Positions 17,478 to 27,262 of a stretch of 64,000 nt of DNA are shown here, one piece after another. Source of the stretch: an uncultured Bacilli bacterium (GTDB lineage: Bacteria > Bacillota_I > Bacilli_A > RF39 > UBA660); NCBI GenBank assembly GCA_934101595.1, contig CAKORR010000002.1, positions 185,195 through 249,194 on the forward strand. Direction: 5' to 3'. Every line of letters begins with the position of its first letter. Within the stretch, counting starts at the first letter, position 1. The notes beneath the pieces are model-generated. The model saw only the letters and a program-made list of their open reading frames with translations, did not search any database and was not told the origin of the DNA. The position numbers were made by a program, and so were the translations under genes.

Positions 17478-19904
17478 ATGAAAGTTTCGTTAAATTCTAT
17501 AAAAAAATACGTGGATTTGCCTAAGGATTTATCTAATAAACAAATAGCTTATGATTTTACTATGCGTACAGTTGAAGTTGAAAAGGTTATTAATGCTTCT
17601 AGTAAATTTCATGATATAGTTGTTGGTAAAATTATGGAAGTTAATAGTCATCCCAATGCGGATTTATTAAAAGTTTGTATGGTAGATATCGGACTTGATG
17701 ATTTAGTACAAATAGTTTGTGGTGGCAATAATCTATATGTTGGTGAGAAAGTAGTTGTATCAAAGCCGGGAGCAGAAGTATACTGGCATGGTGCTGATGA
17801 ACTTGTAAAAATAAAAGAAACTAAAATGCGTGGAGTTTCTTCATATGGTATGATTTGTGGTGCAACTGAAGTGTATTTAGCAGATTTATTTCCACCTAAA
17901 GATGAAAAAGAAATAGTTGATTTAAAAGATATTCCTTGCGAAATCGGACAAAATATTGCGGATGTGCTAAACTTAAATGATACAATTTTGGAAATAGACA
18001 ATAAATCTTTAACTAATAGGCCAGATTTATGGGGATGCTATGGTATGGCTAGAGAACTTGCCACAATCTATAAGGCACCTTTTAATAAAATAAAACTTAT
18101 AAATATAGATAAAAGTGCTTTAAAAAAATATGATGTTTCTATATTAGAAAAAGAAAAGTGTCCAAGGTATGTAGCTATTGAAATTGATAATGTTTATGTA
18201 AAAGAATCGCCATTATGGATGCAAGCAGCTTTAATTGGTGGCGGAATGCGCCCTATAAATGCCATAGTTGATATTACAAATTATGTAATGCTTATGGTTG
18301 GTCAACCGCTTCACGCTTTTGATAAAACCCATGTTATTGGAGATAAAATAATTGTAAGAAATGCCAAAAAAGGTGAGGAACTTCTTTTATTAGATGACAA
18401 TAAAATAGACCTTTTAGAAGATGATTTAGTAATCTCGGATGAAGTTGGTCCTCTAGCCCTTGCTGGTATTAAAGGAGGTAAAAAGGACTCTATTTTGCCA
18501 GACACTAAAGAAATAGTTTTAGAAGTTGCTAATTTTTCGGCATCAACAATCAGAAAATCCGGTAAAAAGTTTGATGAAAAAACGGATGCCTCAATTCGTT
18601 ATGAAAAAGGCATTGATACAAATAGGGTTGATCTTGGAATAACATTGGCTCTAGAATTATTCAAAGAAATCTATCCTAATTCTAAGGTTGTTGCTTACGG
18701 AGAAGAATATATTAAAGAAACTGAATGTAGTAAAATAGAAGTGCCAAAAGAGTTCTTGGATACTAGATTAGGTAAAAGCTTAGATGTTGACGTTATAACT
18801 GATATATTAGTTCGTTTAGGATATACAGTAAATTTTGAGAATAATACTTTTAAAGTGATTGCCCCTTGTGATAGATCAACAGGTGATATAACTTACAAAG
18901 ATGATGTAATGGGTGATATTGCTAGAATTATTGGCTATGAAAACTTTGAAGCTAAGCCTTTACCTGTTAATTTTGAAAGTGCAGTTATTCAAAATAAAGT
19001 TTCTCTAGAAAGAAGATTGAGAGAATACTTGGCGATAAGATGTGGATTTAATGAAGTTTTCACTTATCCATGGATCGATGAAAAATATATTTTGGCTGCG
19101 AGAATTGATACTTCCATGTCTATAAAATTAGCTACACCTCCTTCACCAGAATTGAGTTATTTAAGAAGTTCTTTAATCCCTGGATTATTAGAAGTAGTGT
19201 CAAAAAATTTACGCTATTTCGATAATTTCAAAGTGTTTGAAATGGCCCAAGTATTCAAAAAAGGTGAATATCACGAATCTTCGGAAGATGAAACATTACC
19301 AATTCACACTAAACTTTTAAGTGGTATGGTTGTTTCTAAAAATGCTAAGGATATATTCTTAGAAGTAAAAGGAGTAGTTAATAATTTAGCTAGCTATACT
19401 CAAATGAAAGAGCTTACTTTTAAAAAAGCAGAAAAGCCATCGTGGGCTGACAAGGATATATATTTAAACATTTATAGAGATAATATTATGATTGGGTCAA
19501 TCGGTTTAATATCAGTGGCTACTATGAAAGAAGCTTCTATAAAAAGAGTTAATGTAGCATTCTTTGAGATTGATTTTGATAAGTTGGTTCCGTACGAATC
19601 AAGAACTAATGAATTTAAACATTTACCATTATTCCCTTTAGTTGAAAAAGATTTGTCAATATTGGTTAGCGAAGAAACAACATGGGATACAATTCTAGAA
19701 AGTATTAAAAAAATGGTTAAGTCCGTAGAATTTATAGAAGAATATAAAGGCGATAAGATTCCAGAAGGGAAAAAGTCGTTAACTTTCCGAGTAAAAATGG
19801 GAAAAGATGATAGCACCATGAATTCTGAAGAAATAAATAATAAAGTAAAAGCAATTTTAAAAGCATTAAAAAATAGTTGCGATGCTATATTAAGAGAAGA
19901 ATAA
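17478..19904 (+). CDS. pheT: Phenylalanyl-tRNA synthetase beta subunit
   Basis: The beta chain (808 aa) with full domain set. It begins with an N-terminal tRNA-binding OB domain (about 40-155) carrying HPNADLLKVC. B3/B4 editing follows (about 205-380) with PINAIVDITNYVMLMVGQPLHAFD. B5 comes next (about 405-475), then the class II-like core (480-690) and a C-terminal anticodon-binding FDX-ACB domain (715-808). It is co-transcribed with pheS under T-box control and closed by a strong terminator. Confidence 0.97.
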   Translation: MKVSLNSIKKYVDLPKDLSNKQIAYDFTMRTVEVEKVINASSKFHDIVVGKIMEVNSHPNADLLKVCMVDIGLDDLVQIVCGGNNLYVGEKVVVSKPGAEVYWHGADELVKIKETKMRGVSSYGMICGATEVYLADLFPPKDEKEIVDLKDIPCEIGQNIADVLNLNDTILEIDNKSLTNRPDLWGCYGMARELATIYKAPFNKIKLINIDKSALKKYDVSILEKEKCPRYVAIEIDNVYVKESPLWMQAALIGGGMRPINAIVDITNYVMLMVGQPLHAFDKTHVIGDKIIVRNAKKGEELLLLDDNKIDLLEDDLVISDEVGPLALAGIKGGKKDSILPDTKEIVLEVANFSASTIRKSGKKFDEKTDASIRYEKGIDTNRVDLGITLALELFKEIYPNSKVVAYGEEYIKETECSKIEVPKEFLDTRLGKSLDVDVITDILVRLGYTVNFENNTFKVIAPCDRSTGDITYKDDVMGDIARIIGYENFEAKPLPVNFESAVIQNKVSLERRLREYLAIRCGFNEVFTYPWIDEKYILAARIDTSMSIKLATPPSPELSYLRSSLIPGLLEVVSKNLRYFDNFKVFEMAQVFKKGEYHESSEDETLPIHTKLLSGMVVSKNAKDIFLEVKGVVNNLASYTQMKELTFKKAEKPSWADKDIYLNIYRDNIMIGSIGLISVATMKEASIKRVNVAFFEIDFDKLVPYESRTNEFKHLPLFPLVEKDLSILVSEETTWDTILESIKKMVKSVEFIEEYKGDKIPEGKKSLTFRVKMGKDDSTMNSEEINNKVKAILKALKNSCDAILREE

Positions 19905-19909
19905 AAAAA

Positions 19910-19937
19910 CATTTTGCCTTAGCAAAATGCTTTTTTT
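19910..19937. terminator. Bidirectional terminator after pheT
   Basis: CATTTTGC and GCAAAATG pair around CTTA, with a T-run on the plus side and an A-run upstream that serves the convergent gene. Confidence 0.92.
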
Positions 19938-20403
19938 ATTCAATTACTTCAACTGTTAAATTAGAATCATTAACAACATTCTTGTTATTATCTTCTTTAG
20001 TTTTAATATTACTAGCTACGGTATCAGTTACATTATTACAATTTAAAAATGAATAAATTGAATAGTCTTTATTATCAACTTTTACTATTTTAACATAACT
20101 TTTATTGAAGTCACATTTTTCTTTGTTGTATGTTTCAGCTTTAACTAAATCATTTTCAACTAATTCCATAAGTGTTACCATTTTATAATCACTTATTTTA
20201 GTAGGATAATTATCTATATTAAAATATTTTTTCCCAGCTTTTAATAAATTATTGTTTATGCTATTAAGCGGTGTAGAAGCATATGTTTTTTCTGGTGCAA
20301 AAATTAATGCACAAACTATAAACACAATTGCTAACATAGCACTTAATTTAATAATCATTGGCTTCCAATTTATTTTCTTTTTAATACTTACTTCCTCGTA
20401 CAT
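19936..20403 (-). CDS. Anchored secreted protein with pilin-like C-terminal module
   Basis: A 155-aa protein with a basic start, one transmembrane helix (about 17-36) ending near the signal-peptidase-like sequence TYASTP, and a small extracellular domain. The segment M-V-T-L-M-E-L-V-E-N-D-L-V-K-A, followed by a spaced cysteine pair (C in EKCDFN and in FLNCNN), resembles the globular part of small pilin-like proteins. There is no prepilin cleavage motif. The family is not certain. It is monocistronic and convergent with pheT. Confidence 0.6.
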   Translation of the reverse strand: MYEEVSIKKKINWKPMIIKLSAMLAIVFIVCALIFAPEKTYASTPLNSINNNLLKAGKKYFNIDNYPTKISDYKMVTLMELVENDLVKAETYNKEKCDFNKSYVKIVKVDNKDYSIYSFLNCNNVTDTVASNIKTKEDNNKNVVNDSNLTVEVIE

Positions 20404-20465
20404 ATTAATCCCCCTTATCGGCTCATTATAGTATCATAAATTAACTATTTTGTCAAATTTATTGG

Positions 20466-20494
20466 TTGATAGCTAAACAAATGTTTGGTATAAT
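20466..20494 (+). promoter_or_regulatory. Sigma-A promoter of uvrA
   Basis: TTGATA (20466-20471), a 17-bp spacer and TATAAT (20489-20494), a near-consensus promoter. No LexA-type SOS box was recognised around it. Confidence 0.75.
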
Positions 20495-20568
20495 GATTTT
20501 GGCTCATTATTATGTGATAAATAAAGAAAGTTGTGGTAGAATAATAATGATTTTAAGGGCGTGGTAAA

Positions 20569-23373
20569 ATGGATAAGATAATAATTAAAGGAGCTAGAGA
20601 AAATAATTTAAAAAATATTTCTTTAGAACTGCCTAAGAATAAGCTAATTGTTATGACTGGAGTATCAGGTTCTGGAAAAAGTAGTTTAGCTTTTGATACG
20701 ATCTATCAAGAGGGCCAAAGAAGGTATGTAGAAAGTCTTTCCGCATATGCTCGTCAATTTATTGGAAATATGAGTAAACCAGATGTAGATTCAATTGAAG
20801 GTTTAAGTCCAAGTATATCTATTGACCAAAAGTCAACTAATAAAAACCCTCGTAGTACTGTGGGAACAATTACTGAGATTTATGATTATTTAAGACTGCT
20901 ATTCTCTAGAATAGGTGTTCCATATTGTCCAATTCATAAAAAGCCTATTAGTAGTCAAAGCGTTGAAGAAATGACCAACAGAGTTTTGGAGCTTGATGAG
21001 GGAACTAAAATAATGATTATGGCTCCGGTAAAACACGGGGAAAAAGGAACTCATGTAGATACATTGGCGGCGTTGCAAAAAGAAGGCTTTACTAAAGTCC
21101 GTGTTGATAATGTGATGTACAACTTAGATGAGAAAATCATTTTGGAAAAAACGAAAAAGCATAATATAGATGTTATTGTTGATAGAATAATGGTAAATAG
21201 TGACGAACGTAGTAGAATTTTCGAAGCTATTGAAACCTGCACAAGATGTGGTAACGGAAGAGTTATTATAGATGTCGTTGGTGGCGAAGAGTTTTTGATG
21301 AGTGAAAATTACGCTTGTCCTTTATGTGATTTTAGTATTGGTGAGTTAGAGCCAAGAATGTTTTCTTTTAATGCACCATATGGTGCTTGTAAAGAGTGCA
21401 AGGGCTTGGGTACGAAAAAAAGCATTAGTGTTGATTTGATTATTCCAAATAAGGATAAAAGTATTATGGATGGAGCAATATTACCACTTAGTTTAGATAA
21501 CACAACTATGATGACACAAATAATAAGTGTTGCTAATAAATATGGTATAGATCTAAATAAGAAGATAAAAGATTTTACAAAAAAAGAATTAGATATAATA
21601 CTATATGGGTCAAATGAACTAATTGACTATAAATATGTATCAAAAACGGGAAATATCAGATATTCCAAAGATATTTATGAAGGTATTTTGAATAATCTTG
21701 AACGAAGATATATGGAAACTTCTAGTGCTTGGATAAGAGATTGGCTTGAAAATTACATGATTGAAAACGAATGTGAAAAATGTCATGGCGCCAGGTTACA
21801 GGAAGGCGTTTTATCGGTTTACATTAATCATAAAAACATATATGAGATGACCGAGATGAGCATAAAAGACTTAAGGGATTTTGTTGCAAATCTAAAGCTA
21901 ACCAATGAGCAAAAGAATATAAGTAGTTTGATAATTAAGGAAATATTAAATCGTCTTGATTTTTTAATTAATGTAGGTTTGTCTTATTTGTCACTTTCAC
22001 GTAGTGCTTCGACATTATCTGGTGGAGAAAGCCAAAGAATTCGTTTAGCTACTCAAATTGGCAGTAAATTATCAGGCGTACTTTATGTTTTGGATGAACC
22101 TAGTATTGGTCTTCATCAAAGGGATAACGAAAAGTTAATTAATTCTCTTAAGGATATGCGAGATTTAGGGAATACTTTGATAGTCGTAGAACATGATTCT
22201 GATACAATGTTAGCGGCTGATTACCTTGTTGATATTGGACCTGGTGCTGGTGAAGACGGCGGAAATATCTTGGCGTGTGGAACTCCTAAGGAGGTTATGA
22301 ACAATAAAAATAGCATAACTGGAAAATTTTTAAGTGGTGAAAGAAAAATAGACGTTCCTAAAAATAGAAGAAAAGGTAACAAAAAATTTATTACCATAAA
22401 AAAAGCTGAAGAGCATAATCTAAAAAAAATAGATGTAAAAATACCTCTAGGCATGTTTGTTTGTGTAACTGGGGTATCTGGTTCGGGGAAAAGCAGCTTA
22501 ATAAATGAAATATTATACAAAGCTTTAGCCAAAAAAATATACAATAGTAAAGTTATTCCGGGAAAACATAAAAAAATAGAGGGCTTAGAAGAAATAGATA
22601 AAGTTGTTCAAATAACCCAAGATGCAATAGGTAGGACACCAAGAAGTAATCCAGCAACTTATGTTTCTGTGTTTGATGATATTAGAGATTTATTTGCTGA
22701 AATGAAAGAAAGTAAAATAAGAGGTTACGACAAATCACGCTTTTCGTTCAACGTTAAAGGCGGACGCTGTGAAGCTTGTTGCGGTGATGGCGTTAAGAAA
22801 ATAGAAATGCACTTTTTACCTGATGTATATGTCCCTTGTGATATATGTAAAGGCAAGAGATACAATAAAGAAACATTGGATATAAAATTTAAGGGCCTAA
22901 GCATAGCTGATGTACTTGATCTAAGAGTCAAAGAAGCATTAGAAGTTTTTGAAAATGTTCCTAAGATAAAAAGTAAACTTCAAGTTATGATGGATGTCGG
23001 TTTGTCTTATATAAAACTTGGTCAAAGTGCAACGACTTTATCAGGGGGAGAAGCAGGAAGAGTTAAACTTGCAAAAGAATTACAAAAAAAGCCAACAGGT
23101 AAGAGTGTGTTTATATTAGATGAACCTACTACAGGTTTACATTTCCAAGATATAGACAAATTATTAACAATATTAAATCGTATTGTAGATAATGGAGATA
23201 CAGTTATAGTAATTGAACATAATTTAGATGTTATAAAAGTAGCTGACTATATAATTGATCTGGGACCAGAAGGTGGAGAATACGGCGGAGAAATAGTTAC
23301 TAGTGGAACTCCAGAAGAAGTAGCAAAATGCAAGTCGTCTTATACTGGTGAATTTTTGAAAAAGATGTTATAA
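20569..23373 (+). CDS. uvrA: Excinuclease ABC subunit A
   Basis: UvrA (934 aa) is the damage-scanning ATPase of nucleotide excision repair. It is a tandem ABC protein. The first Walker A is GVSGSGKSS (31-39), the first zinc module begins CTRCG, and the first signature is LSGGESQRIRLA. The second Walker A, signature LSGGEAGRVKLA and Walker B ILDEPTTGLH are all present. The second zinc finger CEACCGDG...CDIC is complete. uvrB is not in the window. The RBS is weak (AAGGGCGTGG). lgt starts 21 bp after the stop. Confidence 0.98.
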   Translation: MDKIIIKGARENNLKNISLELPKNKLIVMTGVSGSGKSSLAFDTIYQEGQRRYVESLSAYARQFIGNMSKPDVDSIEGLSPSISIDQKSTNKNPRSTVGTITEIYDYLRLLFSRIGVPYCPIHKKPISSQSVEEMTNRVLELDEGTKIMIMAPVKHGEKGTHVDTLAALQKEGFTKVRVDNVMYNLDEKIILEKTKKHNIDVIVDRIMVNSDERSRIFEAIETCTRCGNGRVIIDVVGGEEFLMSENYACPLCDFSIGELEPRMFSFNAPYGACKECKGLGTKKSISVDLIIPNKDKSIMDGAILPLSLDNTTMMTQIISVANKYGIDLNKKIKDFTKKELDIILYGSNELIDYKYVSKTGNIRYSKDIYEGILNNLERRYMETSSAWIRDWLENYMIENECEKCHGARLQEGVLSVYINHKNIYEMTEMSIKDLRDFVANLKLTNEQKNISSLIIKEILNRLDFLINVGLSYLSLSRSASTLSGGESQRIRLATQIGSKLSGVLYVLDEPSIGLHQRDNEKLINSLKDMRDLGNTLIVVEHDSDTMLAADYLVDIGPGAGEDGGNILACGTPKEVMNNKNSITGKFLSGERKIDVPKNRRKGNKKFITIKKAEEHNLKKIDVKIPLGMFVCVTGVSGSGKSSLINEILYKALAKKIYNSKVIPGKHKKIEGLEEIDKVVQITQDAIGRTPRSNPATYVSVFDDIRDLFAEMKESKIRGYDKSRFSFNVKGGRCEACCGDGVKKIEMHFLPDVYVPCDICKGKRYNKETLDIKFKGLSIADVLDLRVKEALEVFENVPKIKSKLQVMMDVGLSYIKLGQSATTLSGGEAGRVKLAKELQKKPTGKSVFILDEPTTGLHFQDIDKLLTILNRIVDNGDTVIVIEHNLDVIKVADYIIDLGPEGGEYGGEIVTSGTPEEVAKCKSSYTGEFLKKML

Positions 23374-23393
23374 TCATTAGAGGATGTGATAAT

Positions 23394-24212
23394 ATGAATC
23401 CAGTGTTAGTAACTCTCGGAAATATCGAAATTAGATGGTATTCAGTATTTATTTTAATAGCATGTGTAGTGGCTATATTCCTTTCAATAATGGAGGCTAA
23501 AAAGTTTCACATAGGTGATGATTTTATGTTTAATTTAGCTTTTTGGTCTATTATAACGGGAATAATTGGGGCTCGCTTATATTACGTGGCTTTTAATTTT
23601 GAGAGTTACAAAAATAATTTAATTGATATTCTCTATATTTGGAATGGTGGATTAGCTATTCATGGAGGTGTTTTAGCCGGAGGCATTTGTGCTATTTTAT
23701 ATTGTAAAAAGTATAATAAGGAAACATTAAAAATATTTGATATCGTATCACCCTTTTTATTACTTGCCCAAGCCATTGGAAGATGGGGAAACTTTTTTAA
23801 TCAAGAGGCTCATGGGATGGCAACGTCTTTGCAAACTCTAAAGGGTTTACATATTCCCGAATTTATCATAAATGGTATGAATATAGATGGAATTTATTAT
23901 CATCCAACATTTTTCTATGAATCGCTTTGGTGTTTAATCGGGGCAATTATAATTATTATAGTGAGAAAACAAAAATATACTAAAATTGGACAGCAAACAT
24001 GTTTATATTTCATGTGGTACAGTGTTGGACGTTTCTTTATTGAGGCGATGCGCACGGATTCATTGATGTTAGGTGGATTTAAGGTGGCTCAAATTGTATC
24101 TGTTATTCTGTTTATAATAGCCTTAGGAGCGTTTATGATCATATCGCGAAAAGGAAAATTTGAAGATCTATATAATGATAATAAAGACACTGATATAAAA
24201 TATATTAATTAA
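23394..24212 (+). CDS. lgt: Prolipoprotein diacylglyceryl transferase
   Basis: Lgt (272 aa) attaches diacylglycerol to the lipobox cysteine of prolipoproteins in the membrane. Seven transmembrane helices are predicted. Family motifs include the G-A-R-L-Y-Y region, LAIHGGVLAG with the essential His, and the signature segment AQAIGRWGNFFNQEAHG. It lies between uvrA and trxB, closely spaced on both sides, probably one transcript. Its presence implies lipoproteins elsewhere in the genome, although the anchored proteins in this window lack lipoboxes. Confidence 0.96.
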   Translation: MNPVLVTLGNIEIRWYSVFILIACVVAIFLSIMEAKKFHIGDDFMFNLAFWSIITGIIGARLYYVAFNFESYKNNLIDILYIWNGGLAIHGGVLAGGICAILYCKKYNKETLKIFDIVSPFLLLAQAIGRWGNFFNQEAHGMATSLQTLKGLHIPEFIINGMNIDGIYYHPTFFYESLWCLIGAIIIIIVRKQKYTKIGQQTCLYFMWYSVGRFFIEAMRTDSLMLGGFKVAQIVSVILFIIALGAFMIISRKGKFEDLYNDNKDTDIKYIN

Positions 24213-24221
24213 GGAGAAGCT

Positions 24222-25115
24222 ATGATATATGATTTGGTAATTGTTGGTATGGGTATATCTGGTATTACAGCAGCCATTTATGCTAAAAGAGGAAATTTGA
24301 ATGTTTTAATAATTGATAAATCAATGCCAGGTGGACTCTTAAACAATGTTGGGGAAATTGATAATTACCCTGGATTTGAAAGCATTTCTGGCCCAGATTT
24401 AGCCGAGAAACTGATGAATCAAATTAACAAACTTGGGGTAGATATTAAATATGATGAAGTTTTAAAAGTTACTTTAGAAAATGAAATTAAAATTATTAAA
24501 ACTAAAAAAGCCGAGTTTAGAACTAAAAGAATAATAATTGCAACTGGTCGAAGTCAAAGAACCCTTAACTTACCATTAGAGGATAAACTGCTTGGTAAAG
24601 GCATCAGCACTTGTGCTTTATGTGATGGCCATTTTTTCAAGAATAAAGTTGTTGCAGTTGTGGGCGGAGGTAATAGTGCTTTACAAGAATCACTTTATCT
24701 TGCTAATATCGTAAAAAAAATCTATTTAGTTCATCGTAAAGATATTTTTAATGCTCAAAAGGAAATAATCGACAAAGTAACAAATACTAAAAATATTGAA
24801 ATTATCAATAATGATCATGTTACGGCTTTGCATGAGAAAGATGGAATTCTTTCTAAAATAACCCTCCAAAACTATGGAGATCTTCCGGTTGATGGTTTGT
24901 TCATCTATATCGGATTTAGTCCAAAAACTGGATTTGCAAATGAGCTTAAAATAACAAATGATAATGGTTACATTTTGGTTGATAAACGTCAAGAGACTAA
25001 TGTAAAAGGTATATATGCAGCAGGAGATATTGTATATAAACAAATTTATCAACTTGTTACGGCGGCTAGTGAAGGGGCTACAGCGGCAATAAATGTTATT
25101 AATTCTTTAAAATAG
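24222..25115 (+). CDS. trxB: Thioredoxin reductase-type flavoprotein
   Basis: A 297-aa FAD/NAD(P)-dependent thioredoxin-disulfide reductase. It shows the N-terminal FAD Rossmann motif (GMGISGITAA, 9-18), the redox pair C131-A-L-C134 followed by DGHFF, the NADPH-binding GGGNSALQE (148-156) and the C-terminal YAAGD motif. The active site CALC is a variant of the usual CATC. It follows lgt by 9 bp with an AGGAG RBS. It probably reduces thioredoxin in the cytoplasm. Confidence 0.93.
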   Translation: MIYDLVIVGMGISGITAAIYAKRGNLNVLIIDKSMPGGLLNNVGEIDNYPGFESISGPDLAEKLMNQINKLGVDIKYDEVLKVTLENEIKIIKTKKAEFRTKRIIIATGRSQRTLNLPLEDKLLGKGISTCALCDGHFFKNKVVAVVGGGNSALQESLYLANIVKKIYLVHRKDIFNAQKEIIDKVTNTKNIEIINNDHVTALHEKDGILSKITLQNYGDLPVDGLFIYIGFSPKTGFANELKITNDNGYILVDKRQETNVKGIYAAGDIVYKQIYQLVTAASEGATAAINVINSLK

Positions 25116-25140
25116 ATTGTTATTAACAATCTTTTTTTTT
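25114..25140 (+). terminator. Terminator after trxB
   Basis: AGATTGT and ACAATCT pair around TATTA and precede a long T-run. Confidence 0.92.
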
Positions 25141-25187
25141 ATACTAGATTGTGATAAAATAAACATATATTTTACAAGGAGGAAAAA

Positions 25188-26588
25188 ATGAGATTTTTTA
25201 ATACTTTAACGAAGAAAATTGAAGAGTTTGTTCCAAATGAACCTGGTGTGGTTAGAATGTATACTTGCGGACCTACTGTATACCATTATCAACATATTGG
25301 AAACATGCGTACATATATTTTGGAAGATGTGTTTGAAAAAACTTTCAACTATTTAGGATATAAAGTCATAAGATGTATGAATATAACTGATGTTGGTCAC
25401 TTAAAAAGCGATGGAGACACAGGTGAAGATAAAATGGTTATTGCTATGGAGCGTGAACACAAAACATCCCATGAAATAGCTTTGTTTTACACAAACGAAT
25501 TTAAAAAAGAGTGTAAGTTGCTTAATATTAAATGGCCTGAAATAGTTGTTCCTGCGACTTCAGAAATTGATATGTATATTAAAATTATTGAAAAGCTTTT
25601 AAAAGATGGATATGCATATGAAAGCAATGGAAATATATATTTTGATACCTCTAAAGATGAAACATATTATCAACTTTCCGGAAGAAATAAAGATGATTTA
25701 ATCGTTGCAAGTCGTGATGATGTTTCAAATGATGAAGGAAAAAAGAATCCAGCAGATTTTGTTCTATGGTTTACAAATTCAAAGTTTGGGAATCAAGAAC
25801 TTCAATGGGATAGCCCATTTGGTAGAGGATTTCCCGGTTGGCATATTGAATGTTCGGGAATTGCTATAAAGCACCTAGGAGAGCATTTGGATATTCACTT
25901 TGGTGCGGAAGATGCAATATTTCCTCATCACACAAATGAAATAGCTCAAAGTGAATCATATCTTGGTCACAAATGGTGTAATTACTGGGTTCATTTATCA
26001 TGGCTTTTAACAAATAATGTTAAGATGAGTAAAAGTCTTGGTCATGTCCTTACTGCATCAAAATTAAAAGAAGAAGGATATAATCCTTTATCATATAGAT
26101 ATTTTATTTTAAACTCATACTATCATAAACAGGTTAATTTTACTTTCCCATTATTGGATCAAGCAGAAAGTTCCTATTTAAAACTTTTGAATAGAATCTC
26201 TTTGATTAAGAATGAGGGATCTTATAACGATAATGATTTTAGATCATATGATGACAAGTTTAAAGAATGCTTGGCTAATGATATGAATACTTCGAATGCC
26301 ATAACTCTTTTGTATGAATTAATGAAAGACCGAGAAGTATCCGGAAAAACTAAACTTTCCTTAATAGAGTCTTGGGACAAAGTATTTGGGTTGGATTTAT
26401 TAAAAACCGCAGAGGACGACATTTCTTTAGAATTAAAAGAGTATATAAGTGAAATGATTTTGAAACGTAATGAGGCTAAAAAGAACAAGGATTTTGCCGA
26501 AGCTGATAAAATCAGGGATGAATTATTAGCAAAAAAGATTGTTATTAAAGATACAAGAGAAGGAACGGTTTACGAGATTATAAAATGA
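25188..26588 (+). CDS. cysS: Cysteinyl-tRNA synthetase
   Basis: A class I synthetase of 466 aa. It has the first zinc ligand C27 in TCGPTVYHY, the HIGN form of the HIGH motif (36-39), further zinc ligands around WHIECSG and HHTNE, and the KMSKS motif as K-M-S-K-S-L-G-H. The C-terminal DALR-type helical region ends normally. AAGGAGG precedes the ATG and a TAAAAT box with extended TG lies at 25155-25160. No T-box leader is present although pheST has one. The stop overlaps the next gene by ATGA. Confidence 0.97.
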   Translation: MRFFNTLTKKIEEFVPNEPGVVRMYTCGPTVYHYQHIGNMRTYILEDVFEKTFNYLGYKVIRCMNITDVGHLKSDGDTGEDKMVIAMEREHKTSHEIALFYTNEFKKECKLLNIKWPEIVVPATSEIDMYIKIIEKLLKDGYAYESNGNIYFDTSKDETYYQLSGRNKDDLIVASRDDVSNDEGKKNPADFVLWFTNSKFGNQELQWDSPFGRGFPGWHIECSGIAIKHLGEHLDIHFGAEDAIFPHHTNEIAQSESYLGHKWCNYWVHLSWLLTNNVKMSKSLGHVLTASKLKEEGYNPLSYRYFILNSYYHKQVNFTFPLLDQAESSYLKLLNRISLIKNEGSYNDNDFRSYDDKFKECLANDMNTSNAITLLYELMKDREVSGKTKLSLIESWDKVFGLDLLKTAEDDISLELKEYISEMILKRNEAKKNKDFAEADKIRDELLAKKIVIKDTREGTVYEIIK

Positions 26589-27238
26589 TAGATGCTATTT
26601 TTTGGTTAATAATCTTAATTTCTTTTGTAATATATTTTTTAATGACTATTGTTTACAAAAAATATGATAGATTTACTAATAAAGATAAGTTAACCGGATT
26701 TGATATAGCCTTAAAAATAACTGAAAAATGCAAATTAGAAGATGTCATTATTATTGAAACAAGAAAAAAATATAGTGACTCATACGATGGCACAAGGAAT
26801 GTTATAAAATTATCTACGCCCGTATTCCATAATGATTCTATATTAAGCTTAATTGTAGGTTCTTATATGGCTTCTATGTTAGTTGGTGAAAAGAGTAATA
26901 ACTTGAATAAATATTTAGGTATTTTTGTTAATACAATTGTTAAATATATTATTTTTATAGCTTATATACTCATTTTACTAGGAGCTATTTCAGGTGTATT
27001 TGCTATTAAAACCATGGGAATATTTATGCTATTAGCTGTGTTTCTTTTTCTTATTTATTATTTAAGGCAAAAATATTATATATTAGATGATGCAAAAGAA
27101 AAAATAAAAAAAGGATTACGAAAAAGTGAAAACGCAGATAAAGTGCTTTTATTACTTTTGTTAAAAGATTTCACTATTTACGTGTCGGTTTTTATAGATA
27201 TTTATGAAGAGATAATGTATTACATTAAAAAAAATTAG
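26585..27238 (+). CDS. YugP-like protein lacking the zinc-peptidase motif
   Basis: A 217-aa membrane protein starting by ATGA overlap with cysS. Its layout matches the YugP neutral zinc metallopeptidase family: an N-terminal helix (4-24), the T-G-F-D-I-A segment, and D-G-T-R-N-V-I-K-L-S-T-P-V-F-H, then membrane helices (about 118-165 and beyond). Where the family has HEVGH, this protein reads YMASM (94-98), so the metal ligands and catalytic Glu are gone. It is also shorter at the C-terminus. It is probably a non-enzymatic derivative or a strongly diverged relative. The usual cysS neighbour mrnC is absent. Confidence 0.6.
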   Translation: MIDAIFWLIILISFVIYFLMTIVYKKYDRFTNKDKLTGFDIALKITEKCKLEDVIIIETRKKYSDSYDGTRNVIKLSTPVFHNDSILSLIVGSYMASMLVGEKSNNLNKYLGIFVNTIVKYIIFIAYILILLGAISGVFAIKTMGIFMLLAVFLFLIYYLRQKYYILDDAKEKIKKGLRKSENADKVLLLLLLKDFTIYVSVFIDIYEEIMYYIKKN

Positions 27239-27262
27239 AAAATCATTTGATTTCTAATTTTT
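27235..27262. terminator. Bidirectional terminator
   Basis: TTAGAAAATCA and TGATTTCTAA form an imperfect stem with one bulged A, followed by a T-run and preceded by an A-run, between convergent genes. Confidence 0.8.
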
